Below are positions 51,303-61,300 of a stretch of 64,000 nucleotides of DNA, piece after piece. Each line of letters opens with the position of its first letter. Position 1 is the first letter of the stretch. Origin of the DNA: Phocaeicola_A sp036804505 (GTDB lineage Bacteria; Bacteroidota; Bacteroidia; Bacteroidales; Bacteroidaceae); contig DAIRSI010000004.1 of the NCBI GenBank assembly GCA_036804505.1, positions 62,001 through 126,000 on the forward strand. The letters are read 5' to 3'. The position numbers and the translations under genes were made by a program. Below the pieces are notes generated by a model. That model searched no databases. It had not been told where the DNA came from and saw only the letters and a program-made list of their open reading frames with translations.

Positions 51303-52784
51303 TTAATAAGCTCTTGCAAACAGAACCCTGCGTTCCGATGGCTTTCCTGTCACCATGCATTTCCCCGGAGTTTTGTCTCCTTCAAAAGGAATGCAACGGA
51401 TGGTAGCCTTTGTTTCATCTTTGATGCGTTCTTCCGTTTCGGTTGTACCGTCCCAATGTGCGAGAATGAAACCGCCTTTTTCTATCTGCTCTTTGAATTC
51501 ATCATAAGTATCAACAGTGTACGTATTCTCTTTTCTGAAATTCAAAGCTTTCTGGAACAGGTTTTCTTGAATTTCATCAAGTAATTTTTTAACGAAATCC
51601 TCTATACCGTCCAGTGTGACAGAATTTTTCTCCAGTGTGTCGCGGCGCATAACCTCAACGCTGTTGTTATCTAAGTCTCTAGGTCCCATTACCAGACGAA
51701 CGGGAACTCCCTTCAATTCGTAATCGGCAAATTTGAAACCGGGACGTCTGTTATCCGCATTGTCATATTTCACGGATATACCCATTGCTTTTAATTTGCT
51801 TGAAATTTCATTTGCTTTGGCATCAATACGCTTCAGTTGTTCCTCGTTTTTGTAAATAGGAATGATAACGACTTCAATCGGAGCAAGTTTTGGAGGTAAT
51901 ACCAATCCGTTGTCATCGGAATGAGTCATGATCAAGGCACCCATCAGACGTGTGGATACACCCCAGGATGTGGCCCAGACATAATCCATGTTGTTGTTCT
52001 TGTCGACGAATTGTACATCAAATGCTTTGGCAAAGTTTTGACCTAAGAAGTGTGATGTTCCGCTCTGTAGAGCTTTTCCGTCTTGCATCAATGCTTCTAT
52101 GGTGTAAGTGTCAATGGCACCTGCAAATCTCTCGTTGGCAGATTTTACACCTTTCACTACCGGTATCGACATCCATTTCTCTGCAAACTCAGCATAAACA
52201 TTCAGCATTCTCACTGCTTCCTCTTCAGCCTCTTCACGAGTGGCATGGGCTGTATGTCCTTCTTGCCACAAGAATTCTGCTGTTCTGAGGAACAGACGGG
52301 TGCGCATTTCCCAACGCATGACATTGGCCCATTGGTTGCACAGGATAGGGAGATCACGATAGGAGTGAATCCAATTTTTGTAAGTACTCCAAATGATGGT
52401 TTCACTGGTAGGGCGAATGATTAATTCTTCATCAAGTTTTGCTGCAGGATCGACAATGACTCCACTGCCGTCTTCTGCATTTTTCAGTCTGTAGTGAGTC
52501 ACTACAGCACATTCTTTTGCAAAGCCTTCTACATGTTCCGCTTCCCGGCTTAAGTAAGATTTAGGAATTAGCAGAGGAAAATAAGCATTTTGATGTCCCG
52601 TTGCCTTGAACATATCGTCCAATTGGCGTTGTATTTTTTCCCAAATTGCATAACCGTAAGGTTTGATAACCATACATCCTCTGACCGGTGATTGTTCAGC
52701 CAAATCGGCTTTTATTACCAAATCATTGTACCATTGTGAGTAGTTTTCACTACGTTTGGTCAGTTCTTTTAATTCTGCTGCCAT
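51303..52784 (-). CDS. proS: Prolyl-tRNA synthetase
   Basis: Charges tRNA-Pro. The 493-residue class II enzyme is of the archaeal/eukaryotic-like (ProS type 3) form without the editing insertion: SPVRGCMVIKPYGYAIWE, LIPKSYLSREAEHVEGF, RPTSETIIW, FLWQEGHTAHAT, then the anticodon-binding domain and a C-terminal zinc-type domain ending VLFARAY. A TAATTTTG -7 box lies at 52823-52830. Confidence 0.97.
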   Translation of the reverse strand: MAAELKELTKRSENYSQWYNDLVIKADLAEQSPVRGCMVIKPYGYAIWEKIQRQLDDMFKATGHQNAYFPLLIPKSYLSREAEHVEGFAKECAVVTHYRLKNAEDGSGVIVDPAAKLDEELIIRPTSETIIWSTYKNWIHSYRDLPILCNQWANVMRWEMRTRLFLRTAEFLWQEGHTAHATREEAEEEAVRMLNVYAEFAEKWMSIPVVKGVKSANERFAGAIDTYTIEALMQDGKALQSGTSHFLGQNFAKAFDVQFVDKNNNMDYVWATSWGVSTRLMGALIMTHSDDNGLVLPPKLAPIEVVIIPIYKNEEQLKRIDAKANEISSKLKAMGISVKYDNADNRRPGFKFADYELKGVPVRLVMGPRDLDNNSVEVMRRDTLEKNSVTLDGIEDFVKKLLDEIQENLFQKALNFRKENTYTVDTYDEFKEQIEKGGFILAHWDGTTETEERIKDETKATIRCIPFEGDKTPGKCMVTGKPSERRVLFARAY

Positions 52785-52822
52785 TTTTATTTATATATTA
52801 TTTTACTCAATAATTAGGTTTG

Positions 52823-52830
52823 CAAAATTA
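52823..52830 (-). promoter_or_regulatory. -7 box of proS
   Basis: TAATTTTG on the minus strand, 39 bp before the ATG. TTTG is 23 bp further upstream, slightly longer than usual. Confidence 0.5.
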
Positions 52831-52915
52831 CTAAATATTAAGTATCGTAGCAACAAAGAATGCTCTTTTGTGAAAATTTTTGATAAAAAACATCCGCTGA
52901 ATGTTTCAAAAAACG

Positions 52916-52923
52916 TATATTTG
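52916..52923 (+). promoter_or_regulatory. -7 box of the OmpA-like gene
   Basis: TATATTTG 33 bp before the ATG at 52956; no canonical -33. Confidence 0.5.
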
Positions 52924-52955
52924 CATGAATTTTAGTAATTTAATAATTAAAAGTT

Positions 52956-53639
52956 ATGAAAAAAATTAAATTAGTTTCATTATTGCTTTGTGCAACTATG
53001 GTTTTTGGAGGATGCGGCAGTATGAGTAATACAGCCAAAGGCGGTCTGCTCGGTGCTGGTGGTGGCGCATTGTTAGGTGGAATTGTTGGTAAGATAGCTG
53101 GTAACACAGCTGTAGGTGCAGCTATTGGTGCTGCAGTTGGTACAGGTGCCGGTGTTATTATCGGTAAGAAAATGGATAAAGCTAAAGCTGAAGCTGAAAA
53201 GGTTCAGAATGCTAAAGTTGAAGAGGTTACTGATGCCAACGGATTGAAAGCTGTAAAAGTTACGTTTGATTCAGGTATCTTGTTTGCAACAAACCAGGCA
53301 GCCTTGAACACTGCTGCAAAGAATTCATTGAATAAATTTGCCGGTGTGCTTAATTCAAATAAAGATATGGATATTGCCATATATGGACATACTGATAACA
53401 CAGGTAGTGATGCTGTCAATGATCCTTTATCTTTGAAACGTGCACAATCAGTTCAGAACTATTTGCAAAGTTGCAATGTAACTGTCAATCAGTTCAAGAC
53501 TATACAAGGAATGGGTTCCAAGTCTCCTGTATCTGATAATACTACAGCAGCCGGCCGTCAGGCTAACCGTCGTGTAGAAGTTTACATGTATGCAAGTGAG
53601 AACATGATTAAGGATGCTGAAGCTCAGGCTGGAAAGTAA
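52956..53639 (+). CDS. OmpA-family lipoprotein with glycine-zipper segment
   Basis: A 227-residue lipoprotein: signal MKKIKLVSLLLCATMVFGGC (cysteine last), a glycine-zipper segment (about 28-70, GAGGGALLGGIVGK and repeats) that can insert in membrane, then an OmpA peptidoglycan-binding domain (YGHTDNTGSDAVNDPLSLKR and QANRRVEVY). It probably anchors the outer membrane to the cell wall. It is monocistronic, with a terminator that overlaps the 3' end of tamB. Confidence 0.92.
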   Translation: MKKIKLVSLLLCATMVFGGCGSMSNTAKGGLLGAGGGALLGGIVGKIAGNTAVGAAIGAAVGTGAGVIIGKKMDKAKAEAEKVQNAKVEEVTDANGLKAVKVTFDSGILFATNQAALNTAAKNSLNKFAGVLNSNKDMDIAIYGHTDNTGSDAVNDPLSLKRAQSVQNYLQSCNVTVNQFKTIQGMGSKSPVSDNTTAAGRQANRRVEVYMYASENMIKDAEAQAGK

Positions 53640-53661
53640 TTCTAAATAACATGATAATGAT

Positions 53662-53696
53662 AAAGGGAAATAGATTAGTGTCTATTTCCCTTTTTT
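53662..53696 (+). terminator. Terminator after the OmpA-like gene
   Basis: A 13-bp stem AAAGGGAAATAGA (53662-53674/53681-53693) with loop TTAGTG and a T run. The tamB stop codon (53682-53684) lies within the stem. Confidence 0.8.
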
Positions 53697-56600
53697 ATTC
53701 CATTTGATAAAACTCGTATCCGGATTCTTTGGTATTTTCTTTTTGTCCGTTTTGGCTGGCTGTTTGTAAATGTTTTTATTTTTTCCCCATCTGAACAGAT
53801 CTTTCCAGCTATTGAATTCCTTTTTAAATACAATTCCTACACCTTGAGTGGTTAATGTGGATTTCGCAAAATAGCGGTCATTGGTTTCGTTGTATCCTTT
53901 CAGACTGATTTCTCCGGATGGAGTCAACAGCCACTGTACATCAAAGTCACCGACAAAGTTATTGTTTTTAATGGCATTCTCTTTATAGCCGAAACTTCCG
54001 TTGATGAGCAAACGATTGTTCAGCATCCTTCCCGAAAGCATGTTTTCCCATTCCACATCCGTCCATCCGTTAGTGCCGGTACTCAGATTAGTTCCGAAAT
54101 TCCAGTTATTATTGTTAATGAATTGCCCCAGCATGTTGTTGACTTGTCCGGAGAGGGTAGACGAAAGAAGAGAGCTCATTGCAGATGATTGAGTTCCCGT
54201 TCCATTAGCTCTGGCATATTCATATGTGTAGAATCTTCCTACACCTAATAGATAAATGATTTGCATGTTCATTTCCTCATCCGTACTGATTAGACTCTTG
54301 ACCATTTCTTTTTCCTCTTCATTTACGGTAGGGAGTTCCAAGTCAAATTTAAAGACAGGATGCAGGAGTTTACCGCTTAAATTCATCAGACAATTCACCT
54401 TTACATTATTTTGTGAAAAATTTCCGCTGGAAGTCAAGTCACTCAGTGACACATTATTTACCGTATATACAGCTTGTACATCCAAATCAGCTGCCATCGG
54501 GTCACCGCTGAAAGATACTGAGCCTTGTTTCAACTGAAAGTCTTTTCTGATTACCTGCTGCATGCTGAGTTTATATACTCCTTGGGTTATGTTGTAATCA
54601 CCGAACATACGGAAATCTCCTTTATTATAATAAGAAGCACGAATATTTCCGTTTCCATGGCAGGTGATGTTGTCACCGGCAACAGGATCCATGATTACTT
54701 TGAGTGTTGCATCCGGAGTGGCATCTACCAGCATATTTATTCGGATGTCCATTGGGGTGTCATCTTCTTGTTCTTTCTCTTCGTTATCTTCTTGATTGAA
54801 TTTCACAATGATATTGTCTTCTTCCCTCTTAGGAGACTTGTCATAGAAGGTGATAAATTGCCTGTTGGTTATTTCGTTTGGGCTGCCGGCGTTATATACT
54901 AATAACGATTTGTTGTTGGTCGTCATATTGACATTGACATTCAATACATTTCCGCCACCCGTTATATTGGCCGTACCGGTGCCGTACATACTTCCGTAAA
55001 AAGGAAGCCCGTTAAATGTTTTCGTATCATAGCATAGCAGACCTTTCGAATTTATTTCAAATGAATATTTCAAGTTATGCAGACAATTATGCTTTACGGT
55101 ACCATTAACGATGCCTTTATTCCCTTCTGCATCAGATATATTTACATTATTGAAGGATATGAGGTTAGGTCTCAAGTGAATAGAATCTTGTTTGATTATG
55201 AAGGGGGTATTCAATACTTTCAGTTTCGCTTTCACGTCTGCACATACATCCCCTTCGAGGTTTAGCATGCTGAATGGCCCGAATACTCGTACCCATCCCT
55301 TTCCGCGCCCTTCAACATTGCTGAAGATACCTCCGACAAAAGAGTTTAAGAATGATAGATTGCTTTGGTTGGCTGTGATGAACAAATCCAAGCCGCCTTT
55401 TGCCGGTGAAACCAGTCCTTCCACGTGCGTTGTGCTGATGCCTGGTTCAGCAATGTGGGCATTCAGATATATGCCTTTTTGTTGCTTGTCATATTTCCCA
55501 TAAATATTCATATCACCCATGTAACCGTTTTCAAATGAAAAATCCCTGATTGTCAGGTAAGTGTCTGCATTAGGAGAGTTAAGGGCGGAACTTATGTATG
55601 CTTTTCCTGTGGCAAGCCCTTTGAAATCAACCGGATGAAAATGGAGAATATCAAAGACATATTCCAAATTGATGTCTTGGAGATCAACGATAAGAGAATC
55701 ATTTGATTTTTTATCCAGAACTCCATTAATCTTCAAATGCTGGTCTTTATGTTCAAAGAGAAAATTGTTGACTTTGATATTGTGTGGTCTGAAATTGATT
55801 TCAGAAGGGTGTATGTGCCAGGTAGTATCATTTACGATTACTTCCGTTGGCTGCACGTGAAGGTCTGCCAGTAACTGAGGATTTTTTCCTTCTGACTTAA
55901 AGAAATCAGCCAATGACGAAAATTTCCCGCTGTATGTTGTTTTGGTATTGTTTCCCCATGTAATATCTGTTTTCAATTGGTCGTTCTGTGCGGAAGCATT
56001 AACCACAAAATTGAGCATTGCACCTTTCGACATTGCTTTAGCCAATCGTATGGTACAATTGAACATGTCATTTGGATTCTCACAGGTAATCATTCCTGAT
56101 TCATAACGGTTGTTATTATAGCTGAATGAAGGAAAGTAACCTTCAATCTTGAGTTTGCTGGTCTTGTCGCTGAAGTAACCGCTTATTTTTCCGGTAGAAT
56201 TCAGGTGGAGTGGAATATCCAGCACTTTGCTCCAGAAATCGGATTTATACACTTCGGCCTGAAAACTGAAATTATTATGTGTCTGGTTTTTCTTGTGAAC
56301 GGTAATCAGAGATGGTATATATTTTTGCATCGTACTGATAATGCTTGTAGGTATGGTTGCATAGGAATAATCTCCAGTAACGGTTGCTTGAATAATATCT
56401 GAGTCTATTTTCAGCTGTTTAAGCCCATTGTCGGTTTTGTTTGCCTGTATGGTCATTTCTTTCATTTCATAATATTTATCCGGGGCTTTCATCGTCAAAC
56501 TGTCTATGGTGATATTTCCTACCATATTGTCAGGAGAATTTCCTGTGAATAAGGCATACATGGAAATTGAAAAATCAGTGTTCTTATATTTTTTTGTAAG

Positions 56601-58190
56601 ATTCAAATTGTAGGGATTGAATTTGCTTACTTTTATGTTGACATTGAAATACGGTTTTGCTTGGGCGATATTGAATTTTCCATCAAGATTAAGAGATATA
56701 TTATGATCATCAAGCGAACAGTTTCCATCAAAGCCACCGTTCTGAAATGCGCCATCCAATGCAATGTTTTTGTATTCATAGCCATTATAAAACAAGCTTG
56801 CTATATTACCATTGACTTTACTGTCAGGATATTTTGCATTTATATTTTTTCCTGATATATCTCCGCTGAATGAAATTTTGCCTATTTTATTGTTATCAAG
56901 TAATTTACCGAGTTCAAAACCTTCGCATTCCAGTCTTCCGTCATAAGTCTTTTTCTTCCCGTTAATGTTCATATCGGCTTTTGCAGTGCCAAGGCCGGTA
57001 CGCAATACTCCATAGGTCGCCATTCCGTTTGTATTTAAATGCACTTCTCCTTTGAAGTGGATGTTTCCTAGCCTTGAAAGGATAGAAGGTGTTTCGGTAA
57101 TATTGGGAATCAAACTTTTAAGGAGTATGTGCATACCCGTATTGTTTATGGTCAAACTGGATACTTTGCCTGTCAGGGAGAGTTTTTCGGGCCCGCTTAA
57201 ATTATGTAGAAAAATATTGGCATCCAATTGGATATCTTTATGGACAGACTGAACATGAATATCTTTCAGACTAGTATGCCTCATATCACCTTCGGCAATC
57301 ATATTCGCTTGCAATGGATCTTCGGCAAGTTTTAATGCAGGAATAAATGCAGAAATGTCACTTAACGTGATTATAGAGTTTTTCAAGGCCCCTTTGTATT
57401 TTATGGATTCCGTAAGTACTTTATTTGCTTTAACTGCATAATTGACTTTGATGGTATCAAATACAATTTTGGTGGCCGGCAGTTCCAATTCCATGTTTGT
57501 CAAATACATTCGCTTCCTGTTGGCGGTAGCTTTCATTTTAAAATGCTTTAAATGAAAATCCGAATGCTCATCAAAATCCATGCGTCGGATAGAAATATTC
57601 AAGGAATCTTTATTTAAAGCTTTTAATGATATATTGGCATTGAATCTGCTGATACCTAGGTGCTTGATATTGAATTTACGGGGTGTTACCGGAACATACC
57701 ATTCATTATAACTGAGATTGCCGCGTCTAAGAAGCAGTGAATTTATACGTAAGTCCAAAGGTTTACTTGGCTTGTTTTTGTCTTTTGAAGACAGAGCATC
57801 CAGTATGAACTGATAGTTGGGTTTTGATTTTGATGTTTTTTTGTAGAGGTTGGCAGTGAATCCGAATAACTGTGCGCTTCCTATTGAAATTTTTCCTTTT
57901 ACCAGTTCTCTAAGATTGAATTTTGCCGAGAGTCTGGAAATTTTCAGCATGACATTATTTTCCTGGTCATTTATTGTGACATCATCAATAATGATGCGAT
58001 TGAGAAGACCTATGTCTATACGATTGATGCTGACTCCCGTTTTAAGCTGTCTGCCCAATTCATTGGCTACGGCAACAGAAAGCCTCTGCTGGATGTATGG
58101 AATATTCAGCAAAGAAATGGCACCTACATATAAACAAATGATTATAGCAAGTACTGTACGGATAATTCTACTAAATCTTTTAATAGGCAA
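53682..58190 (-). CDS. tamB: TamB-like translocation and assembly protein
   Basis: A 1502-residue inner-membrane-anchored periplasmic protein. One N-terminal hydrophobic segment (TVLAIIICLYVGAISLLNI) is followed by a very long beta-rich region and a C-terminal TamB/DUF490 domain (TPDATLKVIMDPVAG, NLSTGTNGWTDVEWENML, and a beta-signal-like end). TamB proteins bridge the periplasm and help insert outer-membrane proteins or move phospholipids. No TamA/BamA partner gene is adjacent here. A TATTTTTG -7 box at 58209-58216 leaves a leader of only about 12 nt. Confidence 0.9.
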   Translation of the reverse strand: MPIKRFSRIIRTVLAIIICLYVGAISLLNIPYIQQRLSVAVANELGRQLKTGVSINRIDIGLLNRIIIDDVTINDQENNVMLKISRLSAKFNLRELVKGKISIGSAQLFGFTANLYKKTSKSKPNYQFILDALSSKDKNKPSKPLDLRINSLLLRRGNLSYNEWYVPVTPRKFNIKHLGISRFNANISLKALNKDSLNISIRRMDFDEHSDFHLKHFKMKATANRKRMYLTNMELELPATKIVFDTIKVNYAVKANKVLTESIKYKGALKNSIITLSDISAFIPALKLAEDPLQANMIAEGDMRHTSLKDIHVQSVHKDIQLDANIFLHNLSGPEKLSLTGKVSSLTINNTGMHILLKSLIPNITETPSILSRLGNIHFKGEVHLNTNGMATYGVLRTGLGTAKADMNINGKKKTYDGRLECEGFELGKLLDNNKIGKISFSGDISGKNINAKYPDSKVNGNIASLFYNGYEYKNIALDGAFQNGGFDGNCSLDDHNISLNLDGKFNIAQAKPYFNVNIKVSKFNPYNLNLTKKYKNTDFSISMYALFTGNSPDNMVGNITIDSLTMKAPDKYYEMKEMTIQANKTDNGLKQLKIDSDIIQATVTGDYSYATIPTSIISTMQKYIPSLITVHKKNQTHNNFSFQAEVYKSDFWSKVLDIPLHLNSTGKISGYFSDKTSKLKIEGYFPSFSYNNNRYESGMITCENPNDMFNCTIRLAKAMSKGAMLNFVVNASAQNDQLKTDITWGNNTKTTYSGKFSSLADFFKSEGKNPQLLADLHVQPTEVIVNDTTWHIHPSEINFRPHNIKVNNFLFEHKDQHLKINGVLDKKSNDSLIVDLQDINLEYVFDILHFHPVDFKGLATGKAYISSALNSPNADTYLTIRDFSFENGYMGDMNIYGKYDKQQKGIYLNAHIAEPGISTTHVEGLVSPAKGGLDLFITANQSNLSFLNSFVGGIFSNVEGRGKGWVRVFGPFSMLNLEGDVCADVKAKLKVLNTPFIIKQDSIHLRPNLISFNNVNISDAEGNKGIVNGTVKHNCLHNLKYSFEINSKGLLCYDTKTFNGLPFYGSMYGTGTANITGGGNVLNVNVNMTTNNKSLLVYNAGSPNEITNRQFITFYDKSPKREEDNIIVKFNQEDNEEKEQEDDTPMDIRINMLVDATPDATLKVIMDPVAGDNITCHGNGNIRASYYNKGDFRMFGDYNITQGVYKLSMQQVIRKDFQLKQGSVSFSGDPMAADLDVQAVYTVNNVSLSDLTSSGNFSQNNVKVNCLMNLSGKLLHPVFKFDLELPTVNEEEKEMVKSLISTDEEMNMQIIYLLGVGRFYTYEYARANGTGTQSSAMSSLLSSTLSGQVNNMLGQFINNNNWNFGTNLSTGTNGWTDVEWENMLSGRMLNNRLLINGSFGYKENAIKNNNFVGDFDVQWLLTPSGEISLKGYNETNDRYFAKSTLTTQGVGIVFKKEFNSWKDLFRWGKNKNIYKQPAKTDKKKIPKNPDTSFIKWNKKGK

Positions 58191-58208
58191 TTATATTATT
58201 TTGTCATG

Positions 58209-58216
58209 CAAAAATA
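58209..58216 (-). promoter_or_regulatory. -7 box of tamB
   Basis: TATTTTTG on the minus strand, 19 bp before the ATG; no canonical -33. Confidence 0.45.
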
Positions 58217-58313
58217 CTAAAATAGTTTTTTAGGACTTTTATTACTGACAGCTTTTTCTATAGTATTAAAGAAATATTATGCTTTCATTCCTTTTCAAAT
58301 AGAAGAAAAACAC

Positions 58314-58321
58314 TACTTTTG
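58314..58321 (+). promoter_or_regulatory. -7 box of the C1B peptidase gene
   Basis: TACTTTTG 37 bp before the ATG at 58358. It excludes the in-frame ATG at 58319, which would precede the transcript start. Confidence 0.5.
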
Positions 58322-58357
58322 CAAATAACTCTTATAAATAAACAAAAAATAAAAATA

Positions 58358-59758
58358 ATGAAAAAAGTATTCTTGACTTGTTTGACTATTATGGCTGTCA
58401 TTACAGGCCATGCTCAAAATGGAAGTATAACATCCGAAATGCTTGGTCAAATAAAAAAAAGCTATAGTGCCACTACTACGGATAAGGCCTTGATTAATGC
58501 AATTTCCAATACAGATATCCGTACGCTGGCAGTAAATAGAGATACACAGGGTGAATTGGATACATACTTCAGTAACCGTGTCCCGACTGTCGGTATCACC
58601 AATCAAAAATCCAGTGGAAGGTGTTGGCTTTTTACCGGATTAAACGTGTTGCGCTCCCGATTGATAGCTTCAAAAAAACTGGATGGTTTCGAGTTTTCCC
58701 AATCATATTGTTTCTTCTGGGATCAGTTGGAAAAGTCCAATTTATTTTTACAAAGTGTGATAGATAATTCCAAGAAATCTATGGAAGACAAGACAGTGGA
58801 ATGGTTGTTCAAAAACTCGATAGGGGATGGGGGAACCTATACCGGAGTGGCCGATTTGGTTGCTAAATACGGGTTGGTGCCCAAAAGTATCATGCCGGAA
58901 TCTTTTAATTCGGACAACACTTCCCATTATGCTGATTTGATGAGTCTCAAATTACGTGAATTTGGCTTGGAATTACGTGATATGTCTTCAAAAGGAAAAT
59001 CTGCAAAGGATATGGAAATTCGCAAGACTGCCATGCTAGGTACTGTTTATCGCATGCTTGTCTTGTTTTTCGGAGAACCTGTCAATGAATTCCAATATGC
59101 ATTTCGTGACAAGACAGGAAAGCCAGTAACAGAACTGAAGAAATATACACCAAAATCCTTTTATGAAGAAGAAGTGAAGTCCGGCATCGACTTGAATAAC
59201 GATTTTGTCATGCTGATGAACGACCCGAGCCGTCCTTATTGGCAAGTATATGATATTGATTTGGACCGTCATCTCTATGAAGGACACAATTGGCTTTATG
59301 TAAATCTTCCTATTGAAGAAATTAAAAGCATGGCCATACAGTCAATAAAGAATAATGAAGTGATGTATTTTTCTTGTGATGTAGGTAAATTTCAAGATAA
59401 AGAGAGAGGTCTGCTGGATGTAAATTATTATGATTATGAAGATTTGCTCGGTACAAAGTTTTCCATGGATAAAAAGCAACGCATACAAACTTTCAGCAGC
59501 GGCTCTTCACATGCCATGACATTGACGGGAGTTGATTTGGATTCGAACGGAGTGTCAAAGAAATGGCTGGTTGAAAACAGTTGGGGAAAAAATAAAGGAT
59601 ATGACGGATTTCTGATTATGACGGACAAATGGTTTGATGAATATATGTTCCGTCTGGTAGTCAATAAAAAATATATTTCAACAAAGGTTCTTGATGTGTT
59701 GAAGAAGAAGCCCGTCAAACTTCCTGTATGGGATCCCATGTTTTCAGAAGAGGATTAG
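58358..59758 (+). CDS. Secreted C1B cysteine aminopeptidase (bleomycin hydrolase type)
   Basis: A 466-residue peptidase with signal peptide MKKVFLTCLTIMAVITGHAQ, so periplasmic or exported, unlike the usual cytoplasmic family members. Catalytic residues are all visible: Gln and Cys in NQKSSGRCWLF, His in SGSSHAMTLTGVD, and Asn in VENSWGKNKGYDGF. The family removes N-terminal residues from peptides. It is flanked by divergent tamB and the nqr operon and appears monocistronic. Confidence 0.92.
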   Translation: MKKVFLTCLTIMAVITGHAQNGSITSEMLGQIKKSYSATTTDKALINAISNTDIRTLAVNRDTQGELDTYFSNRVPTVGITNQKSSGRCWLFTGLNVLRSRLIASKKLDGFEFSQSYCFFWDQLEKSNLFLQSVIDNSKKSMEDKTVEWLFKNSIGDGGTYTGVADLVAKYGLVPKSIMPESFNSDNTSHYADLMSLKLREFGLELRDMSSKGKSAKDMEIRKTAMLGTVYRMLVLFFGEPVNEFQYAFRDKTGKPVTELKKYTPKSFYEEEVKSGIDLNNDFVMLMNDPSRPYWQVYDIDLDRHLYEGHNWLYVNLPIEEIKSMAIQSIKNNEVMYFSCDVGKFQDKERGLLDVNYYDYEDLLGTKFSMDKKQRIQTFSSGSSHAMTLTGVDLDSNGVSKKWLVENSWGKNKGYDGFLIMTDKWFDEYMFRLVVNKKYISTKVLDVLKKKPVKLPVWDPMFSEED

Positions 59759-59791
59759 TTTTTATGTATATGTTCTTGGAATAAATTATAA

Positions 59792-59807
59792 AACTGTGCT
59801 CGGGCAC
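59792..59807 (+). terminator. Weak hairpin after the C1B peptidase gene
   Basis: CTGTGC-TCGG-GCACAG is a perfect stem 33 nt after the stop codon, but the T run only begins about 17 nt later. Terminator function is doubtful. Confidence 0.35.
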
Positions 59808-59873
59808 AGAAACAATTAAAGAATTTTTTCTTTATTATTTGGTTAATCATTCCTTTTTCTGAGAACATTTTTG

Positions 59874-59881
59874 TATTTTTG
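59874..59881 (+). promoter_or_regulatory. -7 box of the nqr operon
   Basis: TATTTTTG 33 bp before nqrA; no canonical -33. Confidence 0.5.
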
Positions 59882-59914
59882 CGGAAATTTTAAAAAAACC
59901 ATTAAAAATAGTAT

Positions 59915-61261
59915 ATGGCAAATGTTATAAAATTGCGTAAAGGCTTGAACATTAACCTGAAAGGGAAACCTTCTTCAGAGTTGATTCCGGTGAAAGCAGC
60001 AGAGACCTATGCATTGGTTCCTGACGATTTTCACGGGTTGATACCTAAGGTGATGGTTAAGGAACAGGAGAATGTGAAAGCGGGCGATGTTTTGTTTGTA
60101 GACAAGAATCACCCTGAAGTTAAGTTCGTATCTCCTGTCAGCGGTACGGTAATTGCGGTACAGCGCGGTGATAGGCGTAAAGTTATGAGTGTTCAGGTAA
60201 AAGCTGATGCTCAACAGCAGTTTGTAGATTTTGGCGTAAAGGATGTAGCATCCATGTCGGGTGAAGAAGTGAAGACCGCTTTGTTGGAAGCCGGTCTTTT
60301 TGCGTTTTTCATGCAGCGTCCTTACCAGATTGTAGCTAATCCTGCAGTAACGCCAAAAGCTGTTTTCGTATCTGCTTTTGACACAATGCCTTTGGCTGCC
60401 GATTTTGAATTTGTACTTAAAGGACAAGAGAAAGATTTTCAAAGTGGTCTTGATGCCTTGTCGAAAATCGCAAAAACTTATTTGGGTATAAGTGTAAATC
60501 AGAAATCATCGGCTCTGACTGGTGCGAAAAATGTAACCGTAAATGCATTTGATGGTTCTAATCCTGTTGGTAATGTAGGCGTTCAGATTGCAAATGTCTG
60601 CCCCATTAATAAGGGTGAGACAGTATGGACAATCGGTGCAGAAGAAGTAATTTTCATTGGACGTCTTTTTAATACAGGAAAAGTTGATTTCTCCAGAATA
60701 ATAGCTTTGGCTGGTTCTGAAGTAGTGAAGCCTGCTTATACTAAAATAATGCTGGGTTCACAACTTACCAATCTTTTGTCGGGAAAACTGACCTCAGGCA
60801 AACATTTGCGAATAATTAACGGCAATGTATTGACAGGATATAAAACATCGGAAGATGCTTTCTTGGGTGCACATTCTACAGAAATTACAGTTATACCGGA
60901 AGGTGATGACGTGAATGAATTCTTGGGATGGATTGCTCCTAGAATGAATGATTACAGCACAAATCATTCCTATTTCAGCTGGTTGATGGGAAAGAAAGAA
61001 TATACTCTCGATGCCCGTATGAAAGGCAGCGAACGTCACATGATTATGAGCGGTGAGTACGACAAAGTTTTCCCGATGGATATTTTCCCGGAACAATTGG
61101 TGAAAGCCATTATTGCCGGAGATATAGATCGTATGGAGGCTTTGGGAATCTATGAAGTGGCACCGGAAGATTTTGCCGTATGCGAATTTGTTGATTCCTC
61201 CAAGTTGGAACTGCAACGTATTGTTCGTCAAGGTTTGGACGCTATGCGTGCCGAAATGTGA
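59915..61261 (+). CDS. nqrA: Na+-translocating NADH:quinone reductase subunit A
   Basis: Cytoplasmic quinone-binding-side subunit of the sodium-pumping respiratory complex. The 448-residue protein opens IKLRKGLNINLKGKP, has a biotinyl-like barrel (VKAGDVLFVDKNHPEVKFVSPVSGTV) and the Rnf/Nqr core with VQIANVCPINKGETVW. The length is normal. First gene of nqrABCD, with the -7 box at 59874-59881. Confidence 0.97.
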   Translation: MANVIKLRKGLNINLKGKPSSELIPVKAAETYALVPDDFHGLIPKVMVKEQENVKAGDVLFVDKNHPEVKFVSPVSGTVIAVQRGDRRKVMSVQVKADAQQQFVDFGVKDVASMSGEEVKTALLEAGLFAFFMQRPYQIVANPAVTPKAVFVSAFDTMPLAADFEFVLKGQEKDFQSGLDALSKIAKTYLGISVNQKSSALTGAKNVTVNAFDGSNPVGNVGVQIANVCPINKGETVWTIGAEEVIFIGRLFNTGKVDFSRIIALAGSEVVKPAYTKIMLGSQLTNLLSGKLTSGKHLRIINGNVLTGYKTSEDAFLGAHSTEITVIPEGDDVNEFLGWIAPRMNDYSTNHSYFSWLMGKKEYTLDARMKGSERHMIMSGEYDKVFPMDIFPEQLVKAIIAGDIDRMEALGIYEVAPEDFAVCEFVDSSKLELQRIVRQGLDAMRAEM

Positions 61262-61300
61262 TAATTTTGAAATTGAGTAATCATTTAAATAGATAAGACT